Origin: a virus
Virus record (IMG/VR): IMGVR_UViG_3300020465_000016
Span: 1-61,751 of that record
Length of the DNA: 61,751 nucleotides
Reading direction: 5' to 3' (one strand)
Shown here: positions 53,111 to 59,224 of the stretch, one piece after another
Position numbering within the stretch: the first letter of the stretch is position 1
How the letters are laid out: every line of letters begins with the position of its first letter
Notes under the pieces: generated by a model
The model's input: only the letters and a program-made list of their open reading frames with translations
The model's database searches: none
What the model was told of the DNA's origin: nothing
Made by a program: the position numbers and the translations under genes

Positions 53111-53142
53111 ACTTCATACAAAGGACTCGAAACAATCGTAAC

Positions 53143-53199
53143 CCTGCGTTGATGCAAACAGTACCCTAGTCGGGGGTACTATCATCCGCAGGATTTTTT
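53143..53199 (+). terminator. long bulged hairpin with T-run (terminator or leader attenuator)
   Basis: CCTGCG (53143-53148) pairs with CGCAGG (53187-53192), GATG (53151-53154) with CATC (53183-53186), and AGTACCC (53160-53166) with GGGTACT (53174-53180), followed by A and six T. It terminates cpeT-side transcripts or attenuates the late transcript of the next gene. Confidence 0.7.
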
Positions 53200-53226
53200 A
53201 ATTCTTGCGAGATACTTTAAACTACA

Positions 53227-53622
53227 ATGTCTATTAAATCAACAATCGCTGCTGTTGCAGCATCTCCATTCCTCCTCGCTGGTGCAGCTTTTGCTGGTCC
53301 ATATGTGAATGTAGAATCAAACCTTACCTATCCTGATGGAGAGTACTCTGCAGCTACTACAGATATCCATATCGGATACGAAGGTACTACAGGTACTGAA
53401 GGAAAGATTGCTTACTATGTTCAAGGTGGTCCTTCACTAAACCATAGTGATGCTACTGACGATACAGAGACAGAAATCTCTGGTAAAATCGGTGCTTCTG
53501 TTCCTGTAAGCGAAGATCTTGCTGCTTATGCTGAGATTTCTGGTGCTACTAACGGTGAAGACGCTGCTGGCGACAACATCGTTGACTGGGGTGCTAAAGT
53601 TGGTGCTAAGTTCAACTTCTAA
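53227..53622 (+). CDS. outer-membrane-like beta protein with signal peptide
   Basis: 131 residues. The N-terminal MSIKSTIAAVAASPFLLAGAAFAGP is a clean signal peptide with AFA/GP cleavage. The mature part alternates short strands typical of a small beta-barrel or porin domain (YVNVESNLTYPDGEY, DIHIGYEGTT, KIAYYVQGGPSL, DWGAKVGAKFNF). It closes with Phe, as outer membrane proteins do. Probably exported to the host periplasm or outer membrane late in infection. Confidence 0.75.
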   Translation: MSIKSTIAAVAASPFLLAGAAFAGPYVNVESNLTYPDGEYSAATTDIHIGYEGTTGTEGKIAYYVQGGPSLNHSDATDDTETEISGKIGASVPVSEDLAAYAEISGATNGEDAAGDNIVDWGAKVGAKFNF

Positions 53623-53625
53623 ATA
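53618..53625 (+). promoter_or_regulatory. possible late promoter core overlapping a stop codon
   Basis: TCTAAATA includes the TAA (53620-53622) of the outer-membrane-like gene. A GAGAC/GTCTC hairpin (53631-53652) follows, then the terminator. Confidence 0.3.
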
Positions 53626-53669
53626 GGATTGAGACATCGTTCGTGCGGTCTCTACAATCGGAACTTACA

Positions 53670-53696
53670 AGAGGGTGCTTGACACCCTCTTTTTTT
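53670..53696 (+). terminator. intrinsic terminator
   Basis: AGAGGGTG (53670-53677) pairs perfectly with CACCCTCT (53683-53690), loop CTTGA, then seven T. It ends the outer-membrane-like gene. Confidence 0.92.
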
Positions 53697-53706
53697 ATGC
53701 TATAAT
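53679..53706 (+). promoter_or_regulatory. sigma70-type promoter embedded in the terminator
   Basis: TTGACA (53679-53684) spans the terminator loop and 3' arm; TATAAT (53701-53706) follows after 16 bases. The 20 bases 53687-53706 are identical to 8515-8534, the fused terminator-promoter after gp23. Expected start about 53713. Confidence 0.75.
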
Positions 53707-53712
53707 ATTTTT

Positions 53713-53880
53713 GTTGAGTTGACGAACGCAACACGGGAGTGACTGAACAAACTTGCTGGCATAAGGCTAGTTAAGGTGATGAGACACAGGTGGTGCTGCA
53801 CGTTGAAAACGTGAATCGACTTACCAGTCGGGTCTCAGACGGTAAGGTAAAAATCTACTAATGTAGCAATGCCCCTTACC
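53713..53880 (+). ncRNA. structured RNA candidate (leader or free RNA)
   Basis: The stretch lacks a credible gene but is full of helices: CTGGC/GCTAG (53756-53760 with 53766-53770), a three-way junction closed by TGAGAC/GTCTCA (53780-53785 with 53832-53837) holding CACGTT/AACGTG (53799-53804, 53808-53813) and CGACT/AGTCG (53817-53821, 53826-53830), then GGTAAGG/CCTTACC (53841-53847, 53874-53880) around CTAC/GTAG. It could be a riboswitch-type leader for 53919 (wcaG or manA motifs are known from cyanophages) or an independent RNA. Confidence 0.55.
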
Positions 53881-53918
53881 TGTTGGTACACATTAATCCA
53901 ACCTCCCACCCCACCACA

Positions 53919-54107
53919 ATGAGAAAAGAAACAGTAGGTGAAGTCATAGGTAATCCACTCTGGTTTACTCCAGTGATGTTACTTGCAGTTGTCTTAATGA
54001 TAGAGGGTCTCCATACTGGAGCACATCTCCATCAAGAAATGGATGTACACGGTATCTGTAGGCAGAACAAAGAGTACATCGAAAGCTTAGAAGAAGACAG
54101 TTATTAA
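53919..54107 (+). CDS. small membrane protein
   Basis: 62 residues from ATG 53919; the upstream in-frame start at 53883 falls within the structured RNA region. GNPLWFTPVMLLAVVLMIEGLHTGAHL is one transmembrane segment ending in His residues, then a short acidic tail. It has no recognised family; expression follows the structured leader. Confidence 0.6.
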   Translation: MRKETVGEVIGNPLWFTPVMLLAVVLMIEGLHTGAHLHQEMDVHGICRQNKEYIESLEEDSY

Positions 54108-54117
54108 ACTGTCCACT

Positions 54118-54141
54118 GGGGGTCTCACGACCCCCTTTTTT
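54118..54141 (+). terminator. intrinsic terminator
   Basis: GGGGGTC (54118-54124) pairs with GACCCCC (54129-54135), loop TCAC, then six T. TATACT follows at 54146-54151 but the -35 is poor. Confidence 0.88.
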
Positions 54142-54174
54142 GTACTATACTATGGGTAATCGAAGGAGGAATCA

Positions 54175-54393
54175 TTGGTTGTAATTTTTAAATTCCTTGA
54201 AGCAGCAATGTTATCTGTTGCTGTAGGAGTTGGAGTTGTGGCTACTGGTACTGCCCTCATTACAGGTGAATCACCTGAACTAGTTGACTATGTACAGATG
54301 ATCGCACCTCCATATGAATCAGATGACAAAAGGATTTACCCTGACATTTGGGAGGAAGAGGATGCAGTTCCACGAAATCCGTACAAAAAATGA
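54175..54393 (+). CDS. small membrane protein
   Basis: 72 residues starting at TTG 54175, chosen because a near-perfect Shine-Dalgarno AAGGAGGA (54163-54170) lies five bases before. One hydrophobic helix (FLEAAMLSVAVGVGVVATGTALI) and a polar acidic tail ending NPYKK. Not recognised; probably in the thylakoid or inner membrane. Confidence 0.6.
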   Translation: MVVIFKFLEAAMLSVAVGVGVVATGTALITGESPELVDYVQMIAPPYESDDKRIYPDIWEEEDAVPRNPYKK

Positions 54394-54457
54394 AGGGACT
54401 AACTCAATTCTATATACTATGAATGGATAACCCTTTAGTGCAAGGGTCTCCTACTAG

Positions 54458-54640
54458 ATGGATTGGGAACTTGAATTAAAAAACGAACAACTGGAGCATA
54501 TGATTCACATTTACCAGCAGGAAGTTGAGAAACTTGAACTCGAAAAACAAACTCTGGTTGAGGAGGTAACATTCCTTAAACTACAGTTAGAGTACAAGAC
54601 TATGGGGCCACCCATACACTCTCAAGATGACCGCCACTAG
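54458..54640 (+). CDS. small coiled-coil protein
   Basis: 60 residues, almost entirely one heptad-like helix (ELKNEQLEHMIHIYQQEVEKLELEKQTLVEEVTFLKLQLEY). Likely oligomeric. A short hairpin ACCCTT/AAGGGT (about 54431-54448) lies in its leader after a TATACT box at 54413. Confidence 0.55.
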   Translation: MDWELELKNEQLEHMIHIYQQEVEKLELEKQTLVEEVTFLKLQLEYKTMGPPIHSQDDRH

Positions 54641-54663
54641 GTACTTATTACTATATCTTATAT

Positions 54664-54691
54664 GGATCATCAGAAATGATGATCCTTTTTT
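54664..54691 (+). terminator. intrinsic terminator
   Basis: GGATCATCA (54664-54672) pairs perfectly with TGATGATCC (54677-54685), loop GAAA, then six T. It separates the small coiled-coil gene from the hli array. Confidence 0.92.
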
Positions 54692-54716
54692 GTACGGTTT
54701 TATACATCGTTCTAGC

Positions 54717-54746
54717 TTGACAGACCCTTAAGGTTTACTATATACT
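54717..54746 (+). promoter_or_regulatory. sigma70-type promoter of the hli array
   Basis: TTGACA (54717-54722), 18 bases, TATACT (54741-54746). It lies after a strong terminator and 27 bases before the first hli start. Confidence 0.7.
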
Positions 54747-54772
54747 ATTGTAACAGTTCTTCACAAAACTTT

Positions 54773-54961
54773 ATGACTACTGTAACAGAGTACGGCAAAC
54801 AAAACATCTTTGCCAAAGAGCCACCTATGGAGTATGTTGAAAACTACCAAGGATATGGCCCTCACGCTGAACAACTCAATGGTCGCCTAGCGATGATTGG
54901 TTTCTTTGCATTGGTACACAACTACATCTTATTTGGTGCAGTTATTCCAGGCATATTTTAA
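54773..54961 (+). CDS. hli: high-light-inducible protein (HLIP) 1
   Basis: 62 residues. The chlorophyll-binding helix carries AEQLNGRLAMIGFFALV, the ExxNGRxAMIGF motif, and ends with PGIF. HLIPs bind chlorophyll and protect photosystem assembly; phage copies are thought to keep photosynthesis running during infection. First of four tandem HLIP genes. Confidence 0.93.
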   Translation: MTTVTEYGKQNIFAKEPPMEYVENYQGYGPHAEQLNGRLAMIGFFALVHNYILFGAVIPGIF

Positions 54962-54980
54962 GACTAAAGGTCTTTACACC

Positions 54981-54995
54981 ACTCGCATAGCGAGT
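54981..54995 (+). promoter_or_regulatory. small hairpin between hli genes
   Basis: ACTCGC (54981-54986) and GCGAGT (54990-54995) with loop ATA, without a T-run. AAAAGGAG (55018-55025) then serves the next hli. It may be an RNA-processing or stabilising element. Confidence 0.4.
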
Positions 54996-55032
54996 CACTT
55001 TTACCCCTACTAATCCAAAAAGGAGCAAACAA

Positions 55033-55140
55033 ATGACACCCGAAGCAGAAAAGTTTAATGGTTGGATGGCAATGATCGGTTTCGTAGCCGCATTCGGTGC
55101 TTACGCAACAACAGGTCAAATCATTCCAGGTATATTCTAA
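55033..55140 (+). CDS. hli: high-light-inducible protein (HLIP) 2
   Basis: 35 residues. AEKFNGWMAMIGFVAAFGAY is the HLIP helix with Trp in place of the usual Arg of NGR, and it ends GQIIPGIF, like HLIP 1. A strong ribosome site (AGGAG, 55021-55025) precedes ATG 55033. The next gene starts on the last base of its stop. Confidence 0.85.
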   Translation: MTPEAEKFNGWMAMIGFVAAFGAYATTGQIIPGIF

Positions 55141-55238
55141 TGAACACAGATATATTTCTCAGAGCAAACGGAAGGTTCGCTATGGTTTCCTTCTGGATAT
55201 GTATGGCACTTTATACTAAGTACACATACTTCGTTTAA
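55140..55238 (+). CDS. hli: HLIP-like peptide 3
   Basis: 32 residues from ATG 55140, which overlaps the stop of HLIP 2. FLRANGRFAMVSFWICMALYTKY keeps the ANGRFAM core but lacks the first-helix Glu seen in the others, and the rest is one hydrophobic helix. It is the most diverged of the array and may be a non-binding relative. Confidence 0.7.
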   Translation: MNTDIFLRANGRFAMVSFWICMALYTKYTYFV

Positions 55239-55241
55239 GAT

Positions 55242-55361
55242 ATGGATTGGGATCACAGTTACTGGAGATACGCAGAGAAGTGGAACGGTAGACTGGCTAT
55301 GTTCGGTCTAGTTTGTGCTACGATGAACTACTTTATCTTCGGTACTCTGTACCCTTTCTAA
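55242..55361 (+). CDS. hli: high-light-inducible protein (HLIP) 4
   Basis: 39 residues from ATG 55242. YAEKWNGRLAMFGLVCATMNY is a good HLIP motif (ExxNGRxAM), ending GTLYPF. It closes the four-gene array three bases after HLIP-like 3. Confidence 0.85.
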   Translation: MDWDHSYWRYAEKWNGRLAMFGLVCATMNYFIFGTLYPF

Positions 55362-55373
55362 CTTAACAAAACT

Positions 55374-55381
55374 TATAAATA
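55374..55381 (+). promoter_or_regulatory. late promoter core (perfect)
   Basis: TATAAATA, 12 bases after HLIP 4 and 22 bases before the small gene at 55404. Confidence 0.6.
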
Positions 55382-55403
55382 CTATTTCCATCTCAACACA
55401 AAT

Positions 55404-55580
55404 ATGAGTGACCTCGTTTCTCAATCTGATTCTATCTCACCCTTTGTAGCTCTTCTATGGTGTTTATATCCTATAGGAGCTTTGGTATTTGTTGAATTAC
55501 TTCTACGTGCCATCAATGACAATGATGATGACGACCGAGATGGTGGCAAGATGATCCCTGCTGTTATGCCTAGTGCTTGA
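55404..55580 (+). CDS. small membrane protein with acidic tail, 58 residues
   Basis: One hydrophobic segment (PFVALLWCLYPIGALVFVELLL) and then an Asp-rich tail (INDNDDDDRDGGKMIPA). I recall similar small cyanobacterial and cyanophage proteins with a TM helix and DDDD tail. Late promoter core upstream. Function unknown. Confidence 0.6.
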   Translation: MSDLVSQSDSISPFVALLWCLYPIGALVFVELLLRAINDNDDDDRDGGKMIPAVMPSA

Positions 55581-55605
55581 CACAGAGTAAAAATACCTAT
55601 ATACT
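55577..55605 (+). promoter_or_regulatory. consensus sigma70-type promoter inside a palindrome
   Basis: TTGACA (55577-55582), 17 bases, TATACT (55600-55605). The -10 lies at the tip of a hairpin: GTAAAAATAC CTATA (55587-55601) pairs with TATAG and GTATTTTTAC (55606-55621, one bulged A). The palindrome may be an operator or mask the early RNA. Confidence 0.65.
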
Positions 55606-55629
55606 TATAGAGTATTTTTACCTAGATCA

Positions 55630-55704
55630 ATGCAACACATTATTTTTATTTCTATTGTAGCTACATACGTGTATTTCAATGTCGGTCAAATCGCTTTTGC
55701 ATAG
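55630..55704 (+). CDS. 24-residue membrane peptide
   Basis: ATG 55630 to TAG 55704. A single hydrophobic helix (IIFISIVATYVYFNVGQIAFA), no charged tail. It begins about 18 bases after the predicted start of the promoter at 55577-55605. Could be a photosystem-type mini subunit or a phage membrane peptide; no homologue is recalled. Confidence 0.4.
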   Translation: MQHIIFISIVATYVYFNVGQIAFA

Positions 55705-55720
55705 TCCATACAGAGAACTA

Positions 55721-55783
55721 ATGGAATTTGGATTCTTTGTATGTGTAGGTATTACTGCTAGTAGTCTCGGTCTATTGGCATAA
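55721..55783 (+). CDS. 20-residue membrane peptide
   Basis: ATG 55721 to TAA 55783: MEFGFFVCVGITASSLGLLA, one short hydrophobic helix. It may be a cyanobacterial-style single-helix subunit; evidence is only its open frame and its place between two promoters. Confidence 0.3.
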   Translation: MEFGFFVCVGITASSLGLLA

Positions 55784-55803
55784 ATATTTTTATATGATAT
55801 ACT
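55775..55803 (+). promoter_or_regulatory. sigma70-type promoter of the carbamoyltransferase gene
   Basis: TTGGCA (55775-55780), 17 bases, TATACT (55798-55803). CATAAATA at 55779-55786 is a late-type core in the same place. The hairpin 55804-55827 begins immediately after the -10. Confidence 0.6.
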
Positions 55804-55827
55804 AGGGGTCATACGACCCCTTTTTTT
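55804..55827 (+). terminator. hairpin with T-run directly before a start codon
   Basis: AGGGGTC (55804-55810) pairs with GACCCCT (55815-55821), loop ATAC, seven T to 55827; ATG 55828 follows at once. It is either the terminator of upstream genes or a 5' hairpin of the next message. Confidence 0.8.
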
Positions 55828-57537
55828 ATGGGATATAGAGTATTAGGTTTTAGTCTTGCACACGATGCAAGTGTTTGTGTCCTTAATGATGGGGAGTTAG
55901 AGTATTGGGCTAAGGAAGAAAGATATACAAGACATAAAAGAGATAAGCAACCCTTCTTAGCTATTGACAAGGCAATTGCTGCTGCTAAAGGACCAATTGA
56001 TGCAGCAGTAATGCAGTCACCAACACAACATCCAGCGTGGCAAGATGTGTTTAAATGTTATGTTTGTAAGAAAGCAAAGTTAGATCCAGACCATCAGTGG
56101 ATTGATCTAACATCAGAACATCATTTATCTCACGCATACAATGCATATAATAATTCTGGATTTGATATAGGTCTTTGCTTTGTTATTGATAGGGATGGAT
56201 CACAGTTGTATGATCCTTTAGATGGAGAGGTAACTGCTGATGACTTTGGTGGTCTGACTGCCAAGCATATTGGTAGAGAATGTGAGAGTGTGTATTTAAT
56301 GAAGCAACCTTTCTCACACAAGGCGGTACATAAAGCATACTGGATGATTAATCCTGCCAACCCTAGATCATTGGGAAATGAGAAGGCAGGTTGGAATAGT
56401 TTGATGCAGCATCTACAAGCAAAATTTATTGGTGCTGATATTAATATTAAGAGTGGGTTTGGTATCACTAAGGTATATGAAAGTGCTACTACTATGATAG
56501 GAGAAGGTCCATTAGAGAATGGTAAGACAATGGGTCTTGCTGCATACGGAGAGGAGAAGAACTATCCTCCATTGTTTAGTGGTAGTACTCCTCTTGATCA
56601 GTACTTGACACACGAAGGATTTACTGTTGCTGTAGCTAGTCAGAAGTATAAGATATTAGATAAGGTAAAACAGAATAACTATAAACCATATGCAGACTGG
56701 GCATACCACGTTCAGAAAGAGACACAACAGGCAGTAAACTATCTGGTACGGAAGTACGTAGCAAAGACAGGTGTGAAGGATGTCATTCTGACTGGAGGTT
56801 ATGCTTTGAATGTAGTTGCTAATCAATATCTTATTGAGCAGAACCCTGATGTCAATTTCTATTTTGAACCTAATGCTGATGACACTGGTAACGCACTAGG
56901 TGCTGCTCTTATAATATACAAATCAAATACGAATGATGCTAAGGTACATCCATTAAAGGATACCTTCTATCATACTATGGAGGATCAGGATCCTATTGAG
57001 GGTGAACCATCTAGTGCTAAGGAAATTGCTGAACTACTTGCTAAGGGACGTTCTGTAGCCATCTATGATGGTGTTCCTGAGGCAGGTCCACGTGCTTTAG
57101 GACATCGTTCTATTCTATTTGATCCACGTAAGGCAGACTCAAGAGGTAAACTTAATACCATTAAGATGAGAGAATGGTACAGACCTTTTGCTGGTATTAT
57201 ATTAGAAGAACATTTCCACGAGTACTTTGAAACTATGGGTCTCACCTCGTCACCTAATATGACCATCAACTTTAAGGCATTAAAGAGAGCGAAGGAGGAA
57301 TGTCCTGGTATCATTCACGTGGATGGTACCTCTAGGATGCAAACAGTATCTGAAGGGTTTCTTAGGGATGTTTTAGTTGAGTTTGATATGATAACAGGTG
57401 TTCCTGTTCTATTCAACACTAGCTTCAACCTTGCTGGTGATGCTTTAGTTCATACTAAAGAGGATGCACTTGCCACATTGAAGGATTCTATGCTAGACTG
57501 TGTATACTTTGTCCAAGACAATGCTTTGGTCAAATAA
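55828..57537 (+). CDS. carbamoyltransferase (NodU/HypF-like)
   Basis: 569 residues. N-terminal ASKHA-fold motif VLGFSLAHDASVCVLNDGELEYWAKEERYTRHKRD and LTSEHHLSHAYNAY (HxxxH), then TGGYALNVVANQYL, EPNADDTGNALGAALI, GVPEAGPRALGHRSILFDPR and FNTSFNLAGDALVHT, all classic for O-carbamoyltransferases that use carbamoyl phosphate. Cyanophages often carry it near psbA; the acceptor may be a sugar or antibiotic-like compound. Confidence 0.93.
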   Translation: MGYRVLGFSLAHDASVCVLNDGELEYWAKEERYTRHKRDKQPFLAIDKAIAAAKGPIDAAVMQSPTQHPAWQDVFKCYVCKKAKLDPDHQWIDLTSEHHLSHAYNAYNNSGFDIGLCFVIDRDGSQLYDPLDGEVTADDFGGLTAKHIGRECESVYLMKQPFSHKAVHKAYWMINPANPRSLGNEKAGWNSLMQHLQAKFIGADINIKSGFGITKVYESATTMIGEGPLENGKTMGLAAYGEEKNYPPLFSGSTPLDQYLTHEGFTVAVASQKYKILDKVKQNNYKPYADWAYHVQKETQQAVNYLVRKYVAKTGVKDVILTGGYALNVVANQYLIEQNPDVNFYFEPNADDTGNALGAALIIYKSNTNDAKVHPLKDTFYHTMEDQDPIEGEPSSAKEIAELLAKGRSVAIYDGVPEAGPRALGHRSILFDPRKADSRGKLNTIKMREWYRPFAGIILEEHFHEYFETMGLTSSPNMTINFKALKRAKEECPGIIHVDGTSRMQTVSEGFLRDVLVEFDMITGVPVLFNTSFNLAGDALVHTKEDALATLKDSMLDCVYFVQDNALVK

Positions 57538-57540
57538 ATA
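57533..57540 (+). promoter_or_regulatory. late promoter core overlapping a stop codon
   Basis: AATAAATA includes the TAA (57535-57537) of the carbamoyltransferase gene and lies 18 bases before the next gene. Confidence 0.45.
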
Positions 57541-57558
57541 CATTAAAACTCTGAACCA

Positions 57559-57888
57559 ATGAGACTCGAAACACCACCAGGAAGCGGAAAGTTTGAGAAC
57601 CACGATGTACCTTCTACTCCTGTAGGTACAGAAGTATTCACAACACCAGGTTTAGTACCTGAGGAACCAACCGTAGTAATTACCGATCCAAGTGTCACCA
57701 CTACAACAGATGTAGGGGCAGCACACCGAGAAACAGTCTTTAACGTAGACACAGGTGTCGGACACGATCACTTAGAGATCGTTGCTAAACTAGATGACCT
57801 CACTGCTAAGGTAGATCATCTCCTAGAGCATATGCATCAACCTCTATCAGGTACTGTCACACTGGAATGTCCAACGAAAGTTCCATAA
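57559..57888 (+). CDS. small hypothetical protein with coiled-coil end
   Basis: 109 residues. A Pro/Thr/Val-rich N-terminal half (PPGSGKFENHDVPSTPVGTEV) and a helical part (DHLEIVAKLDDLTAKVDHLLEHMHQ). Late promoter core upstream. It may be a virion attachment or adaptor protein; no family recognised. Confidence 0.6.
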   Translation: MRLETPPGSGKFENHDVPSTPVGTEVFTTPGLVPEEPTVVITDPSVTTTTDVGAAHRETVFNVDTGVGHDHLEIVAKLDDLTAKVDHLLEHMHQPLSGTVTLECPTKVP

Positions 57889-57912
57889 GGTAGCAATTGA
57901 TACAAGAGTAGC

Positions 57913-57943
57913 TTGACTTTCACGTTACAATATGTTATAAATA
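57913..57943 (+). promoter_or_regulatory. dual psbA promoter: sigma70-type plus perfect late core
   Basis: TTGACT (57913-57918), 17 bases, TATAAA, whose continuation TATAAATA (57936-57943) is an exact late core. One site could serve both the host sigma factor early and gp55 late. Confidence 0.65.
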
Positions 57944-57944
57944 T

Positions 57945-57973
57945 AAGGGGTTCAACACAGTTGACCCCTTTTT
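57945..57973 (+). terminator. hairpin with T-run at the psbA transcription start
   Basis: AAGGGGTTCAAC (57945-57956) pairs with GTTGACCCCTT (57960-57970) with one bulged T, loop ACA, then T-run. It ends the upstream transcript and lies where the psbA message would begin. Confidence 0.8.
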
Positions 57974-58013
57974 ATATCCTCAAACCGAGATCACGGGGGT
58001 TACATCTCTCATA

Positions 58014-58037
58014 TCCACTAGTGAAGGGATTAGTGGA
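58014..58037 (+). promoter_or_regulatory. psbA leader hairpin
   Basis: TCCACTA (58014-58020) and TAGTGGA (58031-58037) form a 7-bp stem with a 10-base loop in the leader, 52 bases before psbA. PhotoRC-type RNA motifs have been described near phage psbA; this could be one, but I cannot confirm the match. Confidence 0.4.
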
Positions 58038-58088
58038 AATATCTGTATCGCTCTTACCCTTTGAGCCCTACTTATTTTTATTGTCCTA

Positions 58089-59171
58089 ATGACAACTCTT
58101 CAAAGGAAAGAACAAGGACTCCTATCTGGATGGTCTGAGTTCTGTGAGTGGGTTACAAGTACAAACAACCGCATCTATGTTGGTTGGTTTGGTGTCTTGA
58201 TGATCCCTTGCCTATTAGCAGCTACAACCTGCTTTATAATTGCTTTCATCGCTGCTCCACCTGTGGACATTGATGGAATCAGAGAACCAGTTGCTGGTTC
58301 ATTCTTGTATGGAAACAACATCATTTCTGGTGCTGTAGTTCCATCTTCTAACGCTATCGGATTACACTTCTACCCTATATGGGAAGCTGCCACACTAGAT
58401 GAGTGGTTGTATAATGGAGGTCCGTATCAGTTAGTAATCTTCCACTTCCTTATTGGAATCTCTGCCTATATGGGTAGACAGTGGGAGTTATCATACCGTT
58501 TAGGTATGAGACCTTGGATCTGCGTTGCATATTCTGCACCAGTTTCAGCAGCATTTGCTGTATTCTTAGTGTATCCTTTCGGTCAGGGATCTTTCTCTGA
58601 TGGTATGCCTCTAGGTATCTCAGGTACATTTAACTTTATGTTTGTATTCCAAGCAGAACACAACATCTTGATGCACCCATTCCATATGGCAGGTGTAGCA
58701 GGTATGTTTGGTGGAGCATTGTTCAGTGCTATGCACGGTTCACTTGTTACTTCTTCTTTAATTAGAGAGACAACTGGACTAGATTCACAGAACTATGGCT
58801 ATAAGTTTGGACAAGAAGAAGAGACATACAACATCGTAGCTGCACACGGTTACTTTGGTCGTTTGATCTTCCAGTATGCATCATTCAACAACTCTCGTTC
58901 ACTACACTTCTTCCTTGCTTCTTGGCCTGTGATCTGTGTGTGGTTAACATCAATGGGTATCTGTACAATGGCATTCAACCTTAACGGTTTCAACTTCAAC
59001 CAGTCAGTCGTAGACGCATCTGGTAAGGTTGTTCCTACTTGGGGTGACGTTCTTAACAGAGCAAACCTTGGTATGGAAGTAATGCACGAGCGTAATGCTC
59101 ACAACTTCCCACTTGACCTAGCATCTGCTGGTTCATCAGAGGTTGCACTTATTGCTCCTTCAGTTGGTTGA
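58089..59171 (+). CDS. psbA: photosystem II reaction centre protein D1
   Basis: 360 residues. Five transmembrane helices with the standard D1 sequence: [118 protein letters not shown]. The residue equivalent to position 130 is Gln (D1:1-like). It ends with a short C-terminal extension after ALASA-type processing site (LDLASA). No intron or split. Keeps photosynthesis working during infection. Confidence 0.98.
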   Translation: MTTLQRKEQGLLSGWSEFCEWVTSTNNRIYVGWFGVLMIPCLLAATTCFIIAFIAAPPVDIDGIREPVAGSFLYGNNIISGAVVPSSNAIGLHFYPIWEAATLDEWLYNGGPYQLVIFHFLIGISAYMGRQWELSYRLGMRPWICVAYSAPVSAAFAVFLVYPFGQGSFSDGMPLGISGTFNFMFVFQAEHNILMHPFHMAGVAGMFGGALFSAMHGSLVTSSLIRETTGLDSQNYGYKFGQEEETYNIVAAHGYFGRLIFQYASFNNSRSLHFFLASWPVICVWLTSMGICTMAFNLNGFNFNQSVVDASGKVVPTWGDVLNRANLGMEVMHERNAHNFPLDLASAGSSEVALIAPSVG

Positions 59172-59195
59172 TTTAATCAAATCATCTGTTATAAT
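59168..59195 (+). promoter_or_regulatory. possible sigma70-type promoter after psbA
   Basis: TTGATT (59168-59173) at the psbA stop, 16 bases, TATAAT (59190-59195). The -35 is weak. The psbA terminator begins immediately after the -10. Confidence 0.45.
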
Positions 59196-59196
59196 A

Positions 59197-59224
59197 AGAG
59201 GGTCTTCGCAGACCCTCTTTTTTT
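59197..59224 (+). terminator. intrinsic terminator after psbA
   Basis: AGAGGGTCT (59197-59205) pairs with AGACCCTCT (59210-59218), then a T-run up to base 59224; ATG 59225 follows at once. Confidence 0.9.

Noticed and set aside
53883-53918. Upstream start for the 53919 gene
   Set aside because: It directly abuts the structured RNA and adds a polar Pro/Thr-rich segment; ATG 53919 gives a normal membrane protein start.
58089-59171. Intron in psbA
   Set aside because: The D1 frame is continuous over 360 residues.
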